Source: Agromyces italicus DSM 16388 (lineage in GTDB: Bacteria; Actinomycetota; Actinomycetes; Actinomycetales; Microbacteriaceae). From it: a stretch of DNA of 64,000 nt. Made by a program: the position numbers and the translations under genes. The notes beneath the pieces are model-generated. The model saw only the letters and a program-made list of their open reading frames with translations. It had not been told where the DNA came from and ran no database searches. The stretch is taken from positions 372,001-436,000 of the forward strand of contig NZ_ATXF01000005.1 in NCBI RefSeq assembly GCF_000421545.1, written 5' to 3'. Positions 1 through 9,200 of the stretch are shown here, in pieces; within the stretch, counting starts at the first letter, position 1, and every line of letters begins with the position of its first letter.

Positions 1-1
1 G

Positions 2-442
2 CCCGTGCGCACCGAGCGCCTGCACCGCTCGATCGGGCGCGTGGTCGAGGCGATCAAGTCGGGCGCTGCGGGGAGGGTCCTGCTCGAGGCATCCGCACCG
101 CCCGAGATGATCGCGGTCACCCTCGGCGGAACGACGCGGATGATCCGCCGCGACGACGTGCGTTACGTGCAGGCGCAGGGCGACTACGCCCGGCTGCACA
201 CCGAGGAGGCGAGCTACCTCGTGCGCGTGCCGATGGCCGACCTCGAGCGGCAGTGGGCCGACGCCGGGTTCGTGCGGGTGCACCGCTCGTACCTCGTCGC
301 GCTCGCGCACGTCGGGCGCGTGAGACTCGGCGCCGACCACCCGAGCGTGACCGTCGGCCAGGCCGAGCTGCCGGTGAGCCGCCGACTCCTGCCGGGCCTG
401 CGCGACCGGCTCGAGCAGGCGAAACTGCGGGCACGCCCGTGA
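2..442 (+). CDS. LytTR-type response regulator, C-terminal part (5' end outside window)
   Basis: The open frame runs in from the left edge, so only the last 146 residues are visible. They contain a LytTR DNA-binding domain: a stretch starting around IRRDDVRYVQAQGDYARLHT, then a basic run ending in VHRSYLVALAHV and VSRRLLPGL, which is the usual end of this family. The receiver domain would lie upstream, outside the window. The stop overlaps the GTG start of the next gene by 4 bp (GTGA), so translation is probably coupled to the membrane protein and symporter that follow. From family knowledge, LytTR regulators next to acetate-type symporters control carboxylate uptake; the target here is inferred. 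Confidence 0.85.
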   Translation, partial: PVRTERLHRSIGRVVEAIKSGAAGRVLLEASAPPEMIAVTLGGTTRMIRRDDVRYVQAQGDYARLHTEEASYLVRVPMADLERQWADAGFVRVHRSYLVALAHVGRVRLGADHPSVTVGQAELPVSRRLLPGLRDRLEQAKLRARP

Positions 443-816
443 GCGAGGAGCAACCGCGGCGGGTGCGCGTCACCGCTCCGCGTAGGGATGCGGGCGCGGC
501 ATCCGAGCCGCCGAGCGGGCGCGCCGACCGTCGCGAGCCCGACGACGTCCAGGGCGTCTACGTGCGCTCGCTCATCCGCTCGCAGCTGCGGCTGGCGCTC
601 ACCGTCGCCGCCGGCTTCATCGTCGCGACGGTGCTGTTCGTCATCGCGATCGCCCTCGTGCCCGACCTCGATCGCACCCTCGTCGTGGGCGTGCCGGTGT
701 CGTGGCTCCTGCTCGGCTTCGGCGTCTACCCGCTCGCGATCACGGTGGGCGTGCTCTATCTGCGGGCGGCATCCCGCAACGAGGCACGCTACCGCGCCCT
801 CTCGGAGGACTCGTGA
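439..816 (+). CDS. Small two-TM membrane protein of the DUF485 type, partner of the symporter
   Basis: This encodes 125 residues from a GTG that overlaps the previous stop. An arginine-rich cytoplasmic N-terminus (about 50 residues) is followed by two hydrophobic segments around residues 50-75 and 83-105. Small proteins of this shape commonly sit directly before cation/acetate symporters (DUF485 and related families), and the downstream symporter gene again overlaps by 4 bp (GTG at 813, TGA at 814-816). The role is probably to assist or assemble with the symporter; that part is inference from gene order. The domain assignment rests on size, topology and context rather than on a strong motif. 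Confidence 0.75.
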   Translation: MSEEQPRRVRVTAPRRDAGAASEPPSGRADRREPDDVQGVYVRSLIRSQLRLALTVAAGFIVATVLFVIAIALVPDLDRTLVVGVPVSWLLLGFGVYPLAITVGVLYLRAASRNEARYRALSEDS

Positions 817-2279
817 ACCCGGCGATCGGCTACATCGCGATCGTCGCGGTCGCGCTCGTCTCGGCGGTGATCGGGTTCTACGGCCTGCGGGTCTCGCGCA
901 CGACGAGCGACTTCTACGTCGCGAGCCGCACGGTGCGCCCGTGGTGGAACGCCTCCGCGATCGGCGGCGAGTACCTCTCGGCGGCCTCGTTCCTCGGCAT
1001 CGCGGGGCTCATCCTGCTCACGGGAGCGTCAGCGCTGTGGTTCCCGATCGGCTACACGGCCGGGTATCTCATGCTGCTGCTCTTCGTCGCGGCACCGCTG
1101 CGGCGAAGCGGCGCGTACACGATCCCCGATTTCACCGAGGCGCGCCTCGAATCGCTGACGGCCCGGCGGGTGACGAGCCTGCTCGTGATCGTGGTCGGCT
1201 GGTTCTACATCGTGCCGCAGCTGCAAGGGGCCGCCCTCACGGTGCGGATCACGACAGGGCTGCCGTCGTGGGCCGGCTCGCTCGCGGTCGCGGTCATCGT
1301 GGCCGTCGTCGTCGCCGCGGGCGGCATGCGCGCGATCACCTTCGTGCAGGCGTTCCAGTTCTGGCTCAAGCTCACCGCGCTCGCGGTGCCGGTGGTCGCG
1401 CTGCTGCTCGTCGTCGGCGCTGGGGATGCCACGGCCGAGCTGCCGCCGGTCGCGGCGTTTCCGCCCGCGGCGGGCCCCGGCGACCTCGACGTGTACCGCA
1501 CCGTCTCGCTCATGGTCGCCCTGCTCTTCGGCACGCTCGGGCTCCCTCACGTGCTGGTGCGCTTCTACACGAACCCCGACGGGGCCGCGGCGCGGCGTAC
1601 GACGGTCATCGTGCTCGTGCTGCTCAGCGTCTTCTACCTCTTCCCGACCGTGTTCGGCTTCCTCGGCCGTGCCTTCGCGCCCGACCTCGCGGCACCGGGC
1701 GACGCCGACGCGCTCATCCTGCTGCTGCCCGATCGTCTGGTGCCGGGCCCGCTCGGCGATCTCCTGACGGCCCTCGTGATCGCCGGTGCGTTCGCCGCGT
1801 TCCTCTCGACCTCCTCGGGGCTCGTCGTCTCGCTCGCGGGCGTCATCAGCCAGGATCTGCTGGGCGGCAGCGTGCGCGGCTTCCGCATCGCCGCCATCGT
1901 GTCGACCGTCGTACCGCTCGTCGTCGCGCTCGCCACCGAGTCGGCCGGGCTCGCCGGCAGTGTCGGGCTCGTGTTCGCGTTCACGGCGTCGACGCTCTGC
2001 CCGATGCTCATCCTCGGCATCTGGTGGCGCGGGCTGACCGCGCGCGGCGCGATCTCGGGCATGCTCACCGGGGCGGTGCTGTCGGCGGCGGCGATCCTCG
2101 GCGGCGGCGCGCTCGGCGCGGCGGCGCCCGGCCTGCGTCCGTTCCTGGAGCAGCCGGCGGCGTGGACCGCGCCCATTGCGATGCTCGTCACGGTCGTCGC
2201 CTCGCGATTCGACCGCCGCGGCGCTCCGCCCGGCACCGAGGCCTACCTCACCCGGTTGCACGTGCCCGAGCGCAACTGA
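813..2279 (+). CDS. Sodium:solute symporter (cation acetate/monocarboxylate type)
   Basis: A 488-residue, strongly hydrophobic protein with the pattern of about 13 membrane spans typical of the SSS family. The N-terminal region (RTTSDFYVASRTVRPWWN, then GGEYLSAASFLGIAG) is characteristic of the ActP/MctC acetate-monocarboxylate branch. So are LGLPHVLVRFYTNPDG near residue 235 and AFAAFLSTSSGLVVS near 320. It should import a short monocarboxylate with Na+ or H+ across the cell membrane; the exact substrate cannot be read from sequence. The GTG start is fixed by the 4-bp overlap with the DUF485-like gene. The three genes form one coupled unit, probably controlled by the LytTR regulator. Confidence 0.9.
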   Translation: MNPAIGYIAIVAVALVSAVIGFYGLRVSRTTSDFYVASRTVRPWWNASAIGGEYLSAASFLGIAGLILLTGASALWFPIGYTAGYLMLLLFVAAPLRRSGAYTIPDFTEARLESLTARRVTSLLVIVVGWFYIVPQLQGAALTVRITTGLPSWAGSLAVAVIVAVVVAAGGMRAITFVQAFQFWLKLTALAVPVVALLLVVGAGDATAELPPVAAFPPAAGPGDLDVYRTVSLMVALLFGTLGLPHVLVRFYTNPDGAAARRTTVIVLVLLSVFYLFPTVFGFLGRAFAPDLAAPGDADALILLLPDRLVPGPLGDLLTALVIAGAFAAFLSTSSGLVVSLAGVISQDLLGGSVRGFRIAAIVSTVVPLVVALATESAGLAGSVGLVFAFTASTLCPMLILGIWWRGLTARGAISGMLTGAVLSAAAILGGGALGAAAPGLRPFLEQPAAWTAPIAMLVTVVASRFDRRGAPPGTEAYLTRLHVPERN

Positions 2280-2340
2280 GCGAAGGCCGTACCCTCACCC
2301 ACGGTTCCACCGACCGCCTGTGTCGGGTACGCTTGCGCCC

Positions 2341-4299
2341 ATGATTCGGGGGACTCATTCATTCGCCATCGTCGCGCTCGCCGCACTCACCGCACTCGTG
2401 GTCGCCTCACCCGCCTCGGCGGCGACCACCGCGAGCTGGGCGGCATGGACGCCACTGACCGGTACGAGCGGCGCCTTCACCTCCGCCGTGACCCTCGCGG
2501 GGCAGCCGGCGCTCACCGCCGACATCACGAGCAACTCGCGTTCGGGCCAGGTGGGCGTGATCTCGGGTGCGTCGAACTGGCTCGCCGAAGGCACGGCCGT
2601 CGGCGCGAAGTACGGTTCGAGTTCGGGGCAGCAGTACCTCAATCTCCGTCCGAAGGCCGACAACGCGGCATCCCCCTCGACGACGAGCTATTCCTTCGCG
2701 ACACCCACGCCGCCGTCGGGCTGGACCTTCGTGCTCGGCGACATCGACGCCGACCAGGTGCGAATCCATGCGATCGGCGCAGACGGCGTCGCCCTGACGT
2801 CCGCCGAACTCGGGTTCCGGGGCGGCTTCAACTACTGCGCCCCCGGCATCGTCGGCAAGCCCGTATGTACGGGCGACGCGAGCGACGTTCCGAGCTGGGA
2901 TGCCACGACGCTCACGTTGACCGGCAACGCGGCCGCGGCCGACACCAGCGGTTCGGCCGCGTGGTTCGAACCGTCGGCGCCCATCAGCTCGCTCTCGTTC
3001 GTGTTCACCCGGCGTGCCGGGTTCCCCGTCTACCAGACCTGGTTCGCCTCCCTCGCACGCGACATCACGGGCACCGTGACCGACGTCGCCGACGGCCCGC
3101 TCGACGGTGTCGAGGTCACCCTGGTCGACCGCAACGGCGACGTCGTCGCGAACACCACCACCGCCGACGGCGGCCGATACTCGTTCCCCGGCTTCATCGC
3201 GACCGACGGGTACACGGTCGAGATCACGTCGCCGTCGGGCAAGATCGCCACGGAGGCGAACCGCAAGCCGGCCGACCTCGCTGACGCCGACGCCGTGGTC
3301 GACTTCAGCGTGCGCGACATCGTGCCCGTCGCCGTCTCGGGCCGCGTCACCGACGATGCCGGCGACCCGGTGCCGGGGGTCGACGTCACGATCGACGGGC
3401 GTACGACGACGACCGACTCGAACGGCGAATACCGGTTCGACACGGTTCCCGCCGGCACCCACACGGCCACGATCACCACCCCCGACGGCTACACGCTCAC
3501 GACGAGTCCGCCGCCGTTCACAGTGCCCGAGAACAGTGAGACCCCGATCACGGGAATCGACTTCGTGGTGGACGCCCTGCCGAGCCTCTCCGGCACCGTG
3601 ACTGCCGCGGGTGTCGGCGTCGCCGGCGTCACGGTCACCGCGGCCGGTCCCGACGGCACCGTCTCCGCGGTGACGAACGCCGCGGGCGACTACACCTTCC
3701 CGACCCTTCCCCCCGGCGTGTACGAGATCACCATGACCACCCCCGACGGCTACCTCGTCGTCGGCACGCCGACCCGCACCGAGACGGTCGCCGGCGCTGA
3801 CCTCGAGAACGTCGACTTCGAGTTGGCCCGCACGGGCGCCATCGAGGGGGTCGTCTCCGACACCGATGGTGCCCCGATCGGCGGCGTCGTCGTGACCGTC
3901 GAGGGCCCCGACGGCCCGGTCGAACTCCCGACCGGCGGCGCGGGCGAATACTCGCTCGGCGACCTGCCGCCCGGAACGTACACGGTGACGATCGAGGTGC
4001 CCCAGGGCTACACGGCCTCGGGCGAGGTGACCCGCACCGTGACGATCACCGCAGCCGGCGAGGTGTTCACCGAGCAGGACTTCGTCCTCGCCCCGGTGGT
4101 CGCCCCGACCCCGTCGCCCTCGCCGACGCCGACGCCCTCGCCCTCGCCGTCGCCCGGTGACGGCGGCTCGACTCCGAGCGGCGCACTGCCGGCGACCGGC
4201 GTCTCGGCCGCCGCCCCCGCGATCGCCGGAGTCCTGGCGCTCGGCGTCGGCCTCGGGGCCGTCGCGTTCGCGCGAGGCGGCCGGCGGCGCACGCGCTGA
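2341..4299 (+). CDS. LPATG-anchored surface protein with carboxypeptidase-regulatory/SdrD-B-like repeats
   Basis: A 652-residue precursor. Residues 1-28 form a signal peptide ending ASPASA. Residues ~30-235 form an unassigned secreted domain that contains a cysteine pair (NYCAPGIVGKPVCTG). From ~240 to ~585 there are about five repeats of 75-85 residues with the pattern G-x-V-x-D-x-x-G-x-P-x-x-G-V-x-V-T and a closing Y-x-F-x-x-x-P-x-G-x-Y, as in carboxypeptidase-regulatory-like or SdrD-B beta-sandwich domains. A Pro/Ser/Thr linker, the sortase motif LPATG, a hydrophobic helix and an RRR tail follow. The protein is therefore predicted to be covalently attached to the wall as a stalked adhesin-like molecule. 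The -10-like TACGCT at 2328-2333 lies 7 nt before the ATG. Confidence 0.85.
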   Translation: MIRGTHSFAIVALAALTALVVASPASAATTASWAAWTPLTGTSGAFTSAVTLAGQPALTADITSNSRSGQVGVISGASNWLAEGTAVGAKYGSSSGQQYLNLRPKADNAASPSTTSYSFATPTPPSGWTFVLGDIDADQVRIHAIGADGVALTSAELGFRGGFNYCAPGIVGKPVCTGDASDVPSWDATTLTLTGNAAAADTSGSAAWFEPSAPISSLSFVFTRRAGFPVYQTWFASLARDITGTVTDVADGPLDGVEVTLVDRNGDVVANTTTADGGRYSFPGFIATDGYTVEITSPSGKIATEANRKPADLADADAVVDFSVRDIVPVAVSGRVTDDAGDPVPGVDVTIDGRTTTTDSNGEYRFDTVPAGTHTATITTPDGYTLTTSPPPFTVPENSETPITGIDFVVDALPSLSGTVTAAGVGVAGVTVTAAGPDGTVSAVTNAAGDYTFPTLPPGVYEITMTTPDGYLVVGTPTRTETVAGADLENVDFELARTGAIEGVVSDTDGAPIGGVVVTVEGPDGPVELPTGGAGEYSLGDLPPGTYTVTIEVPQGYTASGEVTRTVTITAAGEVFTEQDFVLAPVVAPTPSPSPTPTPSPSPSPGDGGSTPSGALPATGVSAAAPAIAGVLALGVGLGAVAFARGGRRRTR

Positions 4300-4340
4300 G
4301 CCTCGCCGAGCCGGCGGCACCCGCCGGGTAGGCTGTCTCG

Positions 4341-5081
4341 GTGCTCGTCGCCATCGCCCTCTCCGTGTTCGTGGGCGCGGCGGCGCAGCGGGTCACCGGC
4401 ATGGGCTTCGCACTCATCGCCTCACCCGCGCTCGTGGTGCTGCTCGGTCCGTTCGACGGCGTCATCGTCGTGAATCTCTGCGCGGTGCTGTCGTCGATGC
4501 TGATCCTGCCGCGGGTCTGGCGCGACGTCGAGTGGCGGCGCTTCGCCTGGCTCGTCGTGCCGGCCCTCGTGGGCACGGTCGCCGGCGCCCTCGTCGCGAC
4601 CGTGGTGCCCGGACCGGCGCTCCAGCTCGGCGTCGGCGTGCTCGTGATCGTCGCGCTCACGGTGACGCTCCTGGTCACCCGCACCGCGCAGGCGGCGAGC
4701 GGCCCGACCCCCGCGATCGTCGCCGGCACCGCGTCGGGCTTCATGAACGCCTCGGCCGGTGTCGGCGGCCCGGCGCTCAGCGTCTACGCCGTCGCGACCC
4801 GCTGGCCGCAGACGGCGTTCGCGGCGACCGCGCAGGCGTACTTCATCGCGATCGGTGCCGCCGCCCTCACCGGCAAGCTCGCGGCGACGGGCTGGGCGTG
4901 GCCCGCGCTCGACCCCGGCGCCTGGCCGTTCATCGTCGGGGCCCTGCTCGTCGGACTCGTCGCCGGTGAGTGGCTCGCCCCGCGGGTCGGTCACCGTACC
5001 GCCCGGATCGCGGTCATCGTCATCGCCTACCTCGGCGGCACCGCCGCCCTCATCGACGGCGCGCTGGACCTGTTGTCGTGA
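4341..5081 (+). CDS. TSUP (TauE/SafE) family membrane transporter
   Basis: A 246-residue integral membrane protein with about eight hydrophobic spans in two halves. The first half contains QRVTGMGFALIASPALV and the second GTASGFMNASAGVGGPALSVY, the paired signature of the TauE/SafE (TSUP) family. Family members export or import sulfur-containing organic anions such as sulfite or sulfoacetate; the substrate here is not evident and no sulfur-metabolism gene is adjacent. The start is the GTG 6 nt after a TAGGCT hexamer at 4329-4334, suggesting a leaderless transcript. It appears to be a single-gene unit. Confidence 0.88.
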   Translation: MLVAIALSVFVGAAAQRVTGMGFALIASPALVVLLGPFDGVIVVNLCAVLSSMLILPRVWRDVEWRRFAWLVVPALVGTVAGALVATVVPGPALQLGVGVLVIVALTVTLLVTRTAQAASGPTPAIVAGTASGFMNASAGVGGPALSVYAVATRWPQTAFAATAQAYFIAIGAAALTGKLAATGWAWPALDPGAWPFIVGALLVGLVAGEWLAPRVGHRTARIAVIVIAYLGGTAALIDGALDLLS

Positions 5082-5193
5082 GATCCCGCCCGCTCTGAAT
5101 CGGATTTCTGCGACTGAACCCGACACGAACGGAGTTCACACGCGGAAGCGGGATTCACGCGCGGAAACGGGGGTCGTGGCCGAAGGTGCCGAG

Positions 5194-5829
5194 CTACGGG
5201 CGCCCGTCACGGGCGAAACGGTCCAGCCGCGCCTCGAGCCCGGCCCGCACCTCGGGCCACTCGTCGACGATGACCGAGTAGACGGCGCTGTCGCGCCAGG
5301 TGCCGTCGGCCCGGCGCTTGTCACGGCGCATCACCCCGTCGAGCTTCGCCCCGAGCTTCTCGATCGCCCCCCGCGAGCGCGCATTCGCGGCGTCGGCCTG
5401 GATCTTCACCCGCCCGAACCCGTGGTCGAAGGCGAGCGAGAGCAGCAGCAGCTTCGTCTCGGGATTCACCGCAGTGCCCCAGACCGCAGGGTGGTACCCC
5501 GTCCAGCCGATGTGCGTCGACTCATTGGCCGGGTCGAAGTCACCGAGTTTCGTCGCACCGACGACCCGGTCGTCGTCGGGGCCGCCCACGATACGCACGG
5601 AGAAGGGCCGGGCGGTGTCGCCACCGCGACCGAAGTAGTACGCGCGCGCCCAACGGTCGAACGCGGCCCGCCCCTCCGGCCGACCGGCCGAGCCTCCGCC
5701 GAAGCCCCCGGCGAAGACCTCTGGCCGGGCGAGCGCCTCGTGCAGCTCGGGGAGGTCGCTCTCGGCGAGCGGGGTGAGGCGCACGAAGCGCCCGCGGAGT
5801 TCGCCCGGCTCGGGCACGGTGGCGGTCAC
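5194..5829 (-). CDS. GNAT family N-acetyltransferase (RimJ/RimL-like)
   Basis: About 211 residues. The fold signature is visible from LRGRFVRLTPLAESDLPELH, through GATKLGDFDPANESTHIGWT and TKLLLLSLAFDHGFGRVKIQ, to NARSRGAIEKLGAKLDGVMR, which matches the RimJ/RimL class that acetylates protein N-termini or small molecules using acetyl-CoA. The exact acceptor is unknown. Two GTG starts are possible, at 5865 and 5829. I prefer 5829 because homology to the family begins right after it and a CAGACT hexamer lies 7 nt upstream, the same arrangement as at dinB. It is convergent with the TSUP gene and divergent from the antitoxin-like gene. Confidence 0.82.
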   Translation of the reverse strand: MTATVPEPGELRGRFVRLTPLAESDLPELHEALARPEVFAGGFGGGSAGRPEGRAAFDRWARAYYFGRGGDTARPFSVRIVGGPDDDRVVGATKLGDFDPANESTHIGWTGYHPAVWGTAVNPETKLLLLSLAFDHGFGRVKIQADAANARSRGAIEKLGAKLDGVMRRDKRRADGTWRDSAVYSVIVDEWPEVRAGLEARLDRFARDGRP

Positions 5830-5951
5830 CCGATCGAGTCTGCCACGAGCGGGCGGATCGCACACGCCCGATACGGGTCCGGGTCTTCCCTCGGAGGCGA
5901 GTGCGTGCCACGATACGAGAGCACGACCAAATCGAACGGAAGGTGGGGGCG

Positions 5952-6170
5952 ATGGGTTCCATCGACGATGTCACGAAGGCCGCACAGGACTTCATCGAAG
6001 AGAACAAAGACAAGATCGGCGACGCGCTGAAGAGCGAGCAGGCCGAGGGCGTGAGCGACAACGTGCTCGACAGCGTCGCCGACCTCGCGAAGAAGGTCAC
6101 CGGCGGCAAGTTCGACGAGCACATCGACGGTGCGCGCGAAGCGGCCGATGGGGCCATCGGCAACGAGTAG
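5952..6170 (+). CDS. Small Rv0909/MT0933-like antitoxin-family protein
   Basis: A 72-residue, charged, helical protein. It opens MGSIDDVTKAAQDFIEENKD and carries the amphipathic repeats (DSVADLAKKVTGGKFDEHID) typical of the MT0933-like antitoxin family (Rv0909 of Mycobacterium tuberculosis). The ATG is preceded by AAGGTGGGG, a good ribosome-binding site 3-5 nt away, which selects this start over an upstream GTG. No partner toxin of the Rv0910 type is visible on either side, so it is an orphan member, and its true role may not be toxin neutralisation. It ends at a very strong bidirectional terminator. Confidence 0.75.
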   Translation: MGSIDDVTKAAQDFIEENKDKIGDALKSEQAEGVSDNVLDSVADLAKKVTGGKFDEHIDGAREAADGAIGNE

Positions 6171-6176
6171 CCGCGT

Positions 6177-6219
6177 CATGACGAAGGGGGGATGCCGGTG
6201 GCATCCCCCCTTCGTCATG
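6177..6219. terminator. Bidirectional intrinsic terminator, 20-bp perfect stem
   Basis: The arms at 6177-6196 and 6200-6219 are perfect reverse complements of 20 nt, separated by a 3-nt loop GGT. The outer end is A/T-containing (CATGACGAA / TTCGTCATG) and the core is GGGGGGATGCC. It lies between two convergent genes, the antitoxin-like gene and the 9.5-kb surface-protein gene, so it can end transcription from both sides. Confidence 0.85.
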
Positions 6220-6263
6220 TCAGGCCGGAGCGGGCCGTCCGGCGTCCGCTCCGGCCTCCGTCA

Positions 6264-9200
6264 TCACACCTCCCGGCGTCGGCGTCGAACGGCGAGGACC
6301 GCGATCACGGCGAGACCGCCGCCGATGAGCAGCAGCGCCCAGGTGAGTCGCGCCGCGAGCGCATCGCCGTCGACGCCGGTCTCGGCGATCGGCGGGTCGA
6401 AGCGGTTGTCGACCGTGATCGTGACATCGGCGTCCTGGCCGACGACGACCGGGTTCGCCGCCGTGGCGCTCACCGTCACCTCGACCGCGCCGCCCGCGTC
6501 GGTCTCTTCGGCCCAGCACTCGGCGCCGACGGGCAGTTCGTCGAACTCGACCGTCTCGCCCGCGGTGATCGTGACCGACTCGGCGTCGAGCACCGTGAAG
6601 GGCTCGTTGCCGCCACGGTCGAGCGTGCAGGTCAACTCGATCTCGAACGTCTTGCCGTCGGCCTCCGCCGTCGCACCCGACACCGTCTTCTCGAGCACGA
6701 GGGTGCCGTACTCGAAGGTGTTCGTCGCGGTGAGCGTCAAGCGCTGCGCCTGCGGCGCCTCGACGACGATCGCCGCGTTCTCGTACGAGTCGAAGTCGAC
6801 CGTCGAAGCGGTCGCGCCGGCGGCGTCGGTCTCGACGCCGAAGCAGTGCGTGCCGAGCGGCAACTGCACCGCGACGCCCTCGGCGTCGACGATCTCGACC
6901 GTCTCACCGCCGGTGAGCTCGACCGGTGCGTCGTAGAGCGTCACGAGTTCACCTTCGACCTCGACTTGGCAGGTCACCTGCACGGTGAACACCGCGTCGG
7001 TCACCCACTCGGCGTCGGCCGCCTCGCCGTCGACCTGCTTCGTCAGCTCGACGGTGCCGAGCGAGAACTCGTTGACGAAGCCGGCGGTGACGACGGTCTC
7101 GACGCCTTCCTCGGCCTGATCGGGGATGGTCACCGTGACCGGCGCCGCCGGTTCGTCGGCGTGGCCCGGGTCGGTCTCGGTCACGACGCACTCGGCGCCG
7201 ACCGGGATACCCGTGATCGTCTCACTGCGGAACGGACCTTCGCCGCCGTCGCTGACCACGACGAGCTCCTGATCGACGACCGTCTCGCCCTCATAGGTGC
7301 ACACGACCTGGAAGTCGTACTCGCCCTCGGAGAATGCCGGTGCGCCGGGACCGGCGACGTGCTTCAGCACGTCGAGCGCGCCCGTGCGGAAGTCGTTCAC
7401 GATGTCGACCTGGACGGGCTCGGCACCCTCAGCCGAGTCGTCGCCGACGACGAACGTCTCCGGATCCACCGTCGACTCGGTCGCACCGCCCTTGTCGAGC
7501 TCGGTCACGCGGCACTCGGCGCCGGTCGGCAGGTTCTCGACGAGCCAGACATCGCCCGGGGCATCCTTCGTGAGCGTGTGGGTGTCGTCGAAGACGGTGT
7601 CGGGGTCGGCTGCCGGCAGGGTGCAGACGAGCTCGACCTCGAAGTCGCCGAACGTCCCGCCCCAGGCATCCGCACCCGTGCCGGTGACCGCCTTGACGAT
7701 CTCGGCCGAACCGATCGTGTAGTGGTTGGTGACCGCGACGATGTTCACGACCTCGTCGTCGACATCGGGCTGCAGCGTGAACTCGGCACTCGTCGCCTCG
7801 CCGAGGTCGTCGTCGACGCCGTTGTGCGTCACGACGATCGTCGTCGAGGCGGCGTCGCGCTGCTCGGTCTCCTCGACCGTGCAGTCGGCGCCCGCGGGCA
7901 GGCCGGTGTAGCTCTGCTCCTCACCGTCGCTCAGCTCGAACTCCTCGTCGAGCACCGTCTCGCCCTCGAACACGCACTCGGCGGCGAAGCGGTAGATCGA
8001 CTCGTACTCGATCGGCTCGCCGCTCTCGTTCTCGGCACCGCCGTTGTCGACCGACTTCGTGACGGTGAACCCGGCTGCGGGGAACACGTTCGTCACCGTG
8101 ATCGTGATGGGCGTCTCGCCGCCGTCGACGACCACCGGGTCATCGGCCGTGGCGCTGATCTCGATGCTCCACGCGCCCTGACCGTCGGGCTCCTCGGCGT
8201 AGCAGTCGGATCCGATCGGGATGTCGGCGAGCGTCGCCTGCTCGCCGCCCTGAAGTTCGACCGGCTCCTGGTCGTAGCTCACGATCGGGTCGTTCGCCGG
8301 CCCGCGGTCGAGCGTGCAGGTGACGAGGATCTCGAAGGTCTTGTCCTCGGCGAACTCGGCCGCGTCGCCGTCGAGCACCTTCTCGATCACGAGGTCGGCG
8401 AGGTCGAACGTGTTCGTCGCCGCGATCGCGAGCTCCTGCACCTCGCCGCCCTCGTCGGCGACCACGATCACCGCGTTGTCGAACGAATCGAAGTCGACGC
8501 TCGAATCGGTCGCGCCGGCGTCGTCGGTCTCCTCGCCCCAGCAGTGCGTGCCGATCGGCAGCAGCAGGGGGTCGCCCGTCGCCGGGTCGGTGACCGTGAC
8601 GGCCTCGCCGTCGCCGGTCACCTCGACGTCGCCGTCGAACAGCGGGTCGCCGCCGTCGGCGAGCGAGCAGGTCACGTGCACCGTGTAGGTGGCGTCGGCG
8701 ATCGGCTCGGCGAAGTCGGGGTTCTCGGATGCCTCGCCGGCGAGCTCCTTCGTCACCGCGACCGTGCCGGCCGAGAAGTGGTTGTCGAGCTCGGCCGTCA
8801 CCACCTGGGCGACGCCGTCGATCTCATCGGGGATCGTCACGTCGACCGGGTCGGGCAGCGCGTCGGCGCCGCCCGCGTCGGTCTCGGTGACGGTGCACTC
8901 GGTGCGCACGGGAAGCCCGGTGACGAGATCGCTCGTGAGCGGGCCCGCCGTACCGTCACCCGTGATCGTGAGGGTGCCCTCGCCGACGGTCTCGCCCTCG
9001 TAGGTGCAGACGTACGCGAACTCGAAGTCGACGTCGTCGCTGAATCCCGTGCCGGGGCCCGACACCGTCTTCTCGATGTCGAATCCTCCGACGCGGTAGT
9101 CGTTCGTGACGGTGACCTCGATCGGGTCGTCCTCGTCGCCGTCGACACCGATCACGACGGGCTGAGTCGGGGTGATGAGCACCTGGGTGGCGCCTCCGTC

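Noticed and set aside
5952..6170. A complete toxin-antitoxin pair
   Set aside because: Only the antitoxin-like gene is present; the neighbours are a GNAT enzyme with typical RimJ features and the surface protein, neither of which is a likely toxin.
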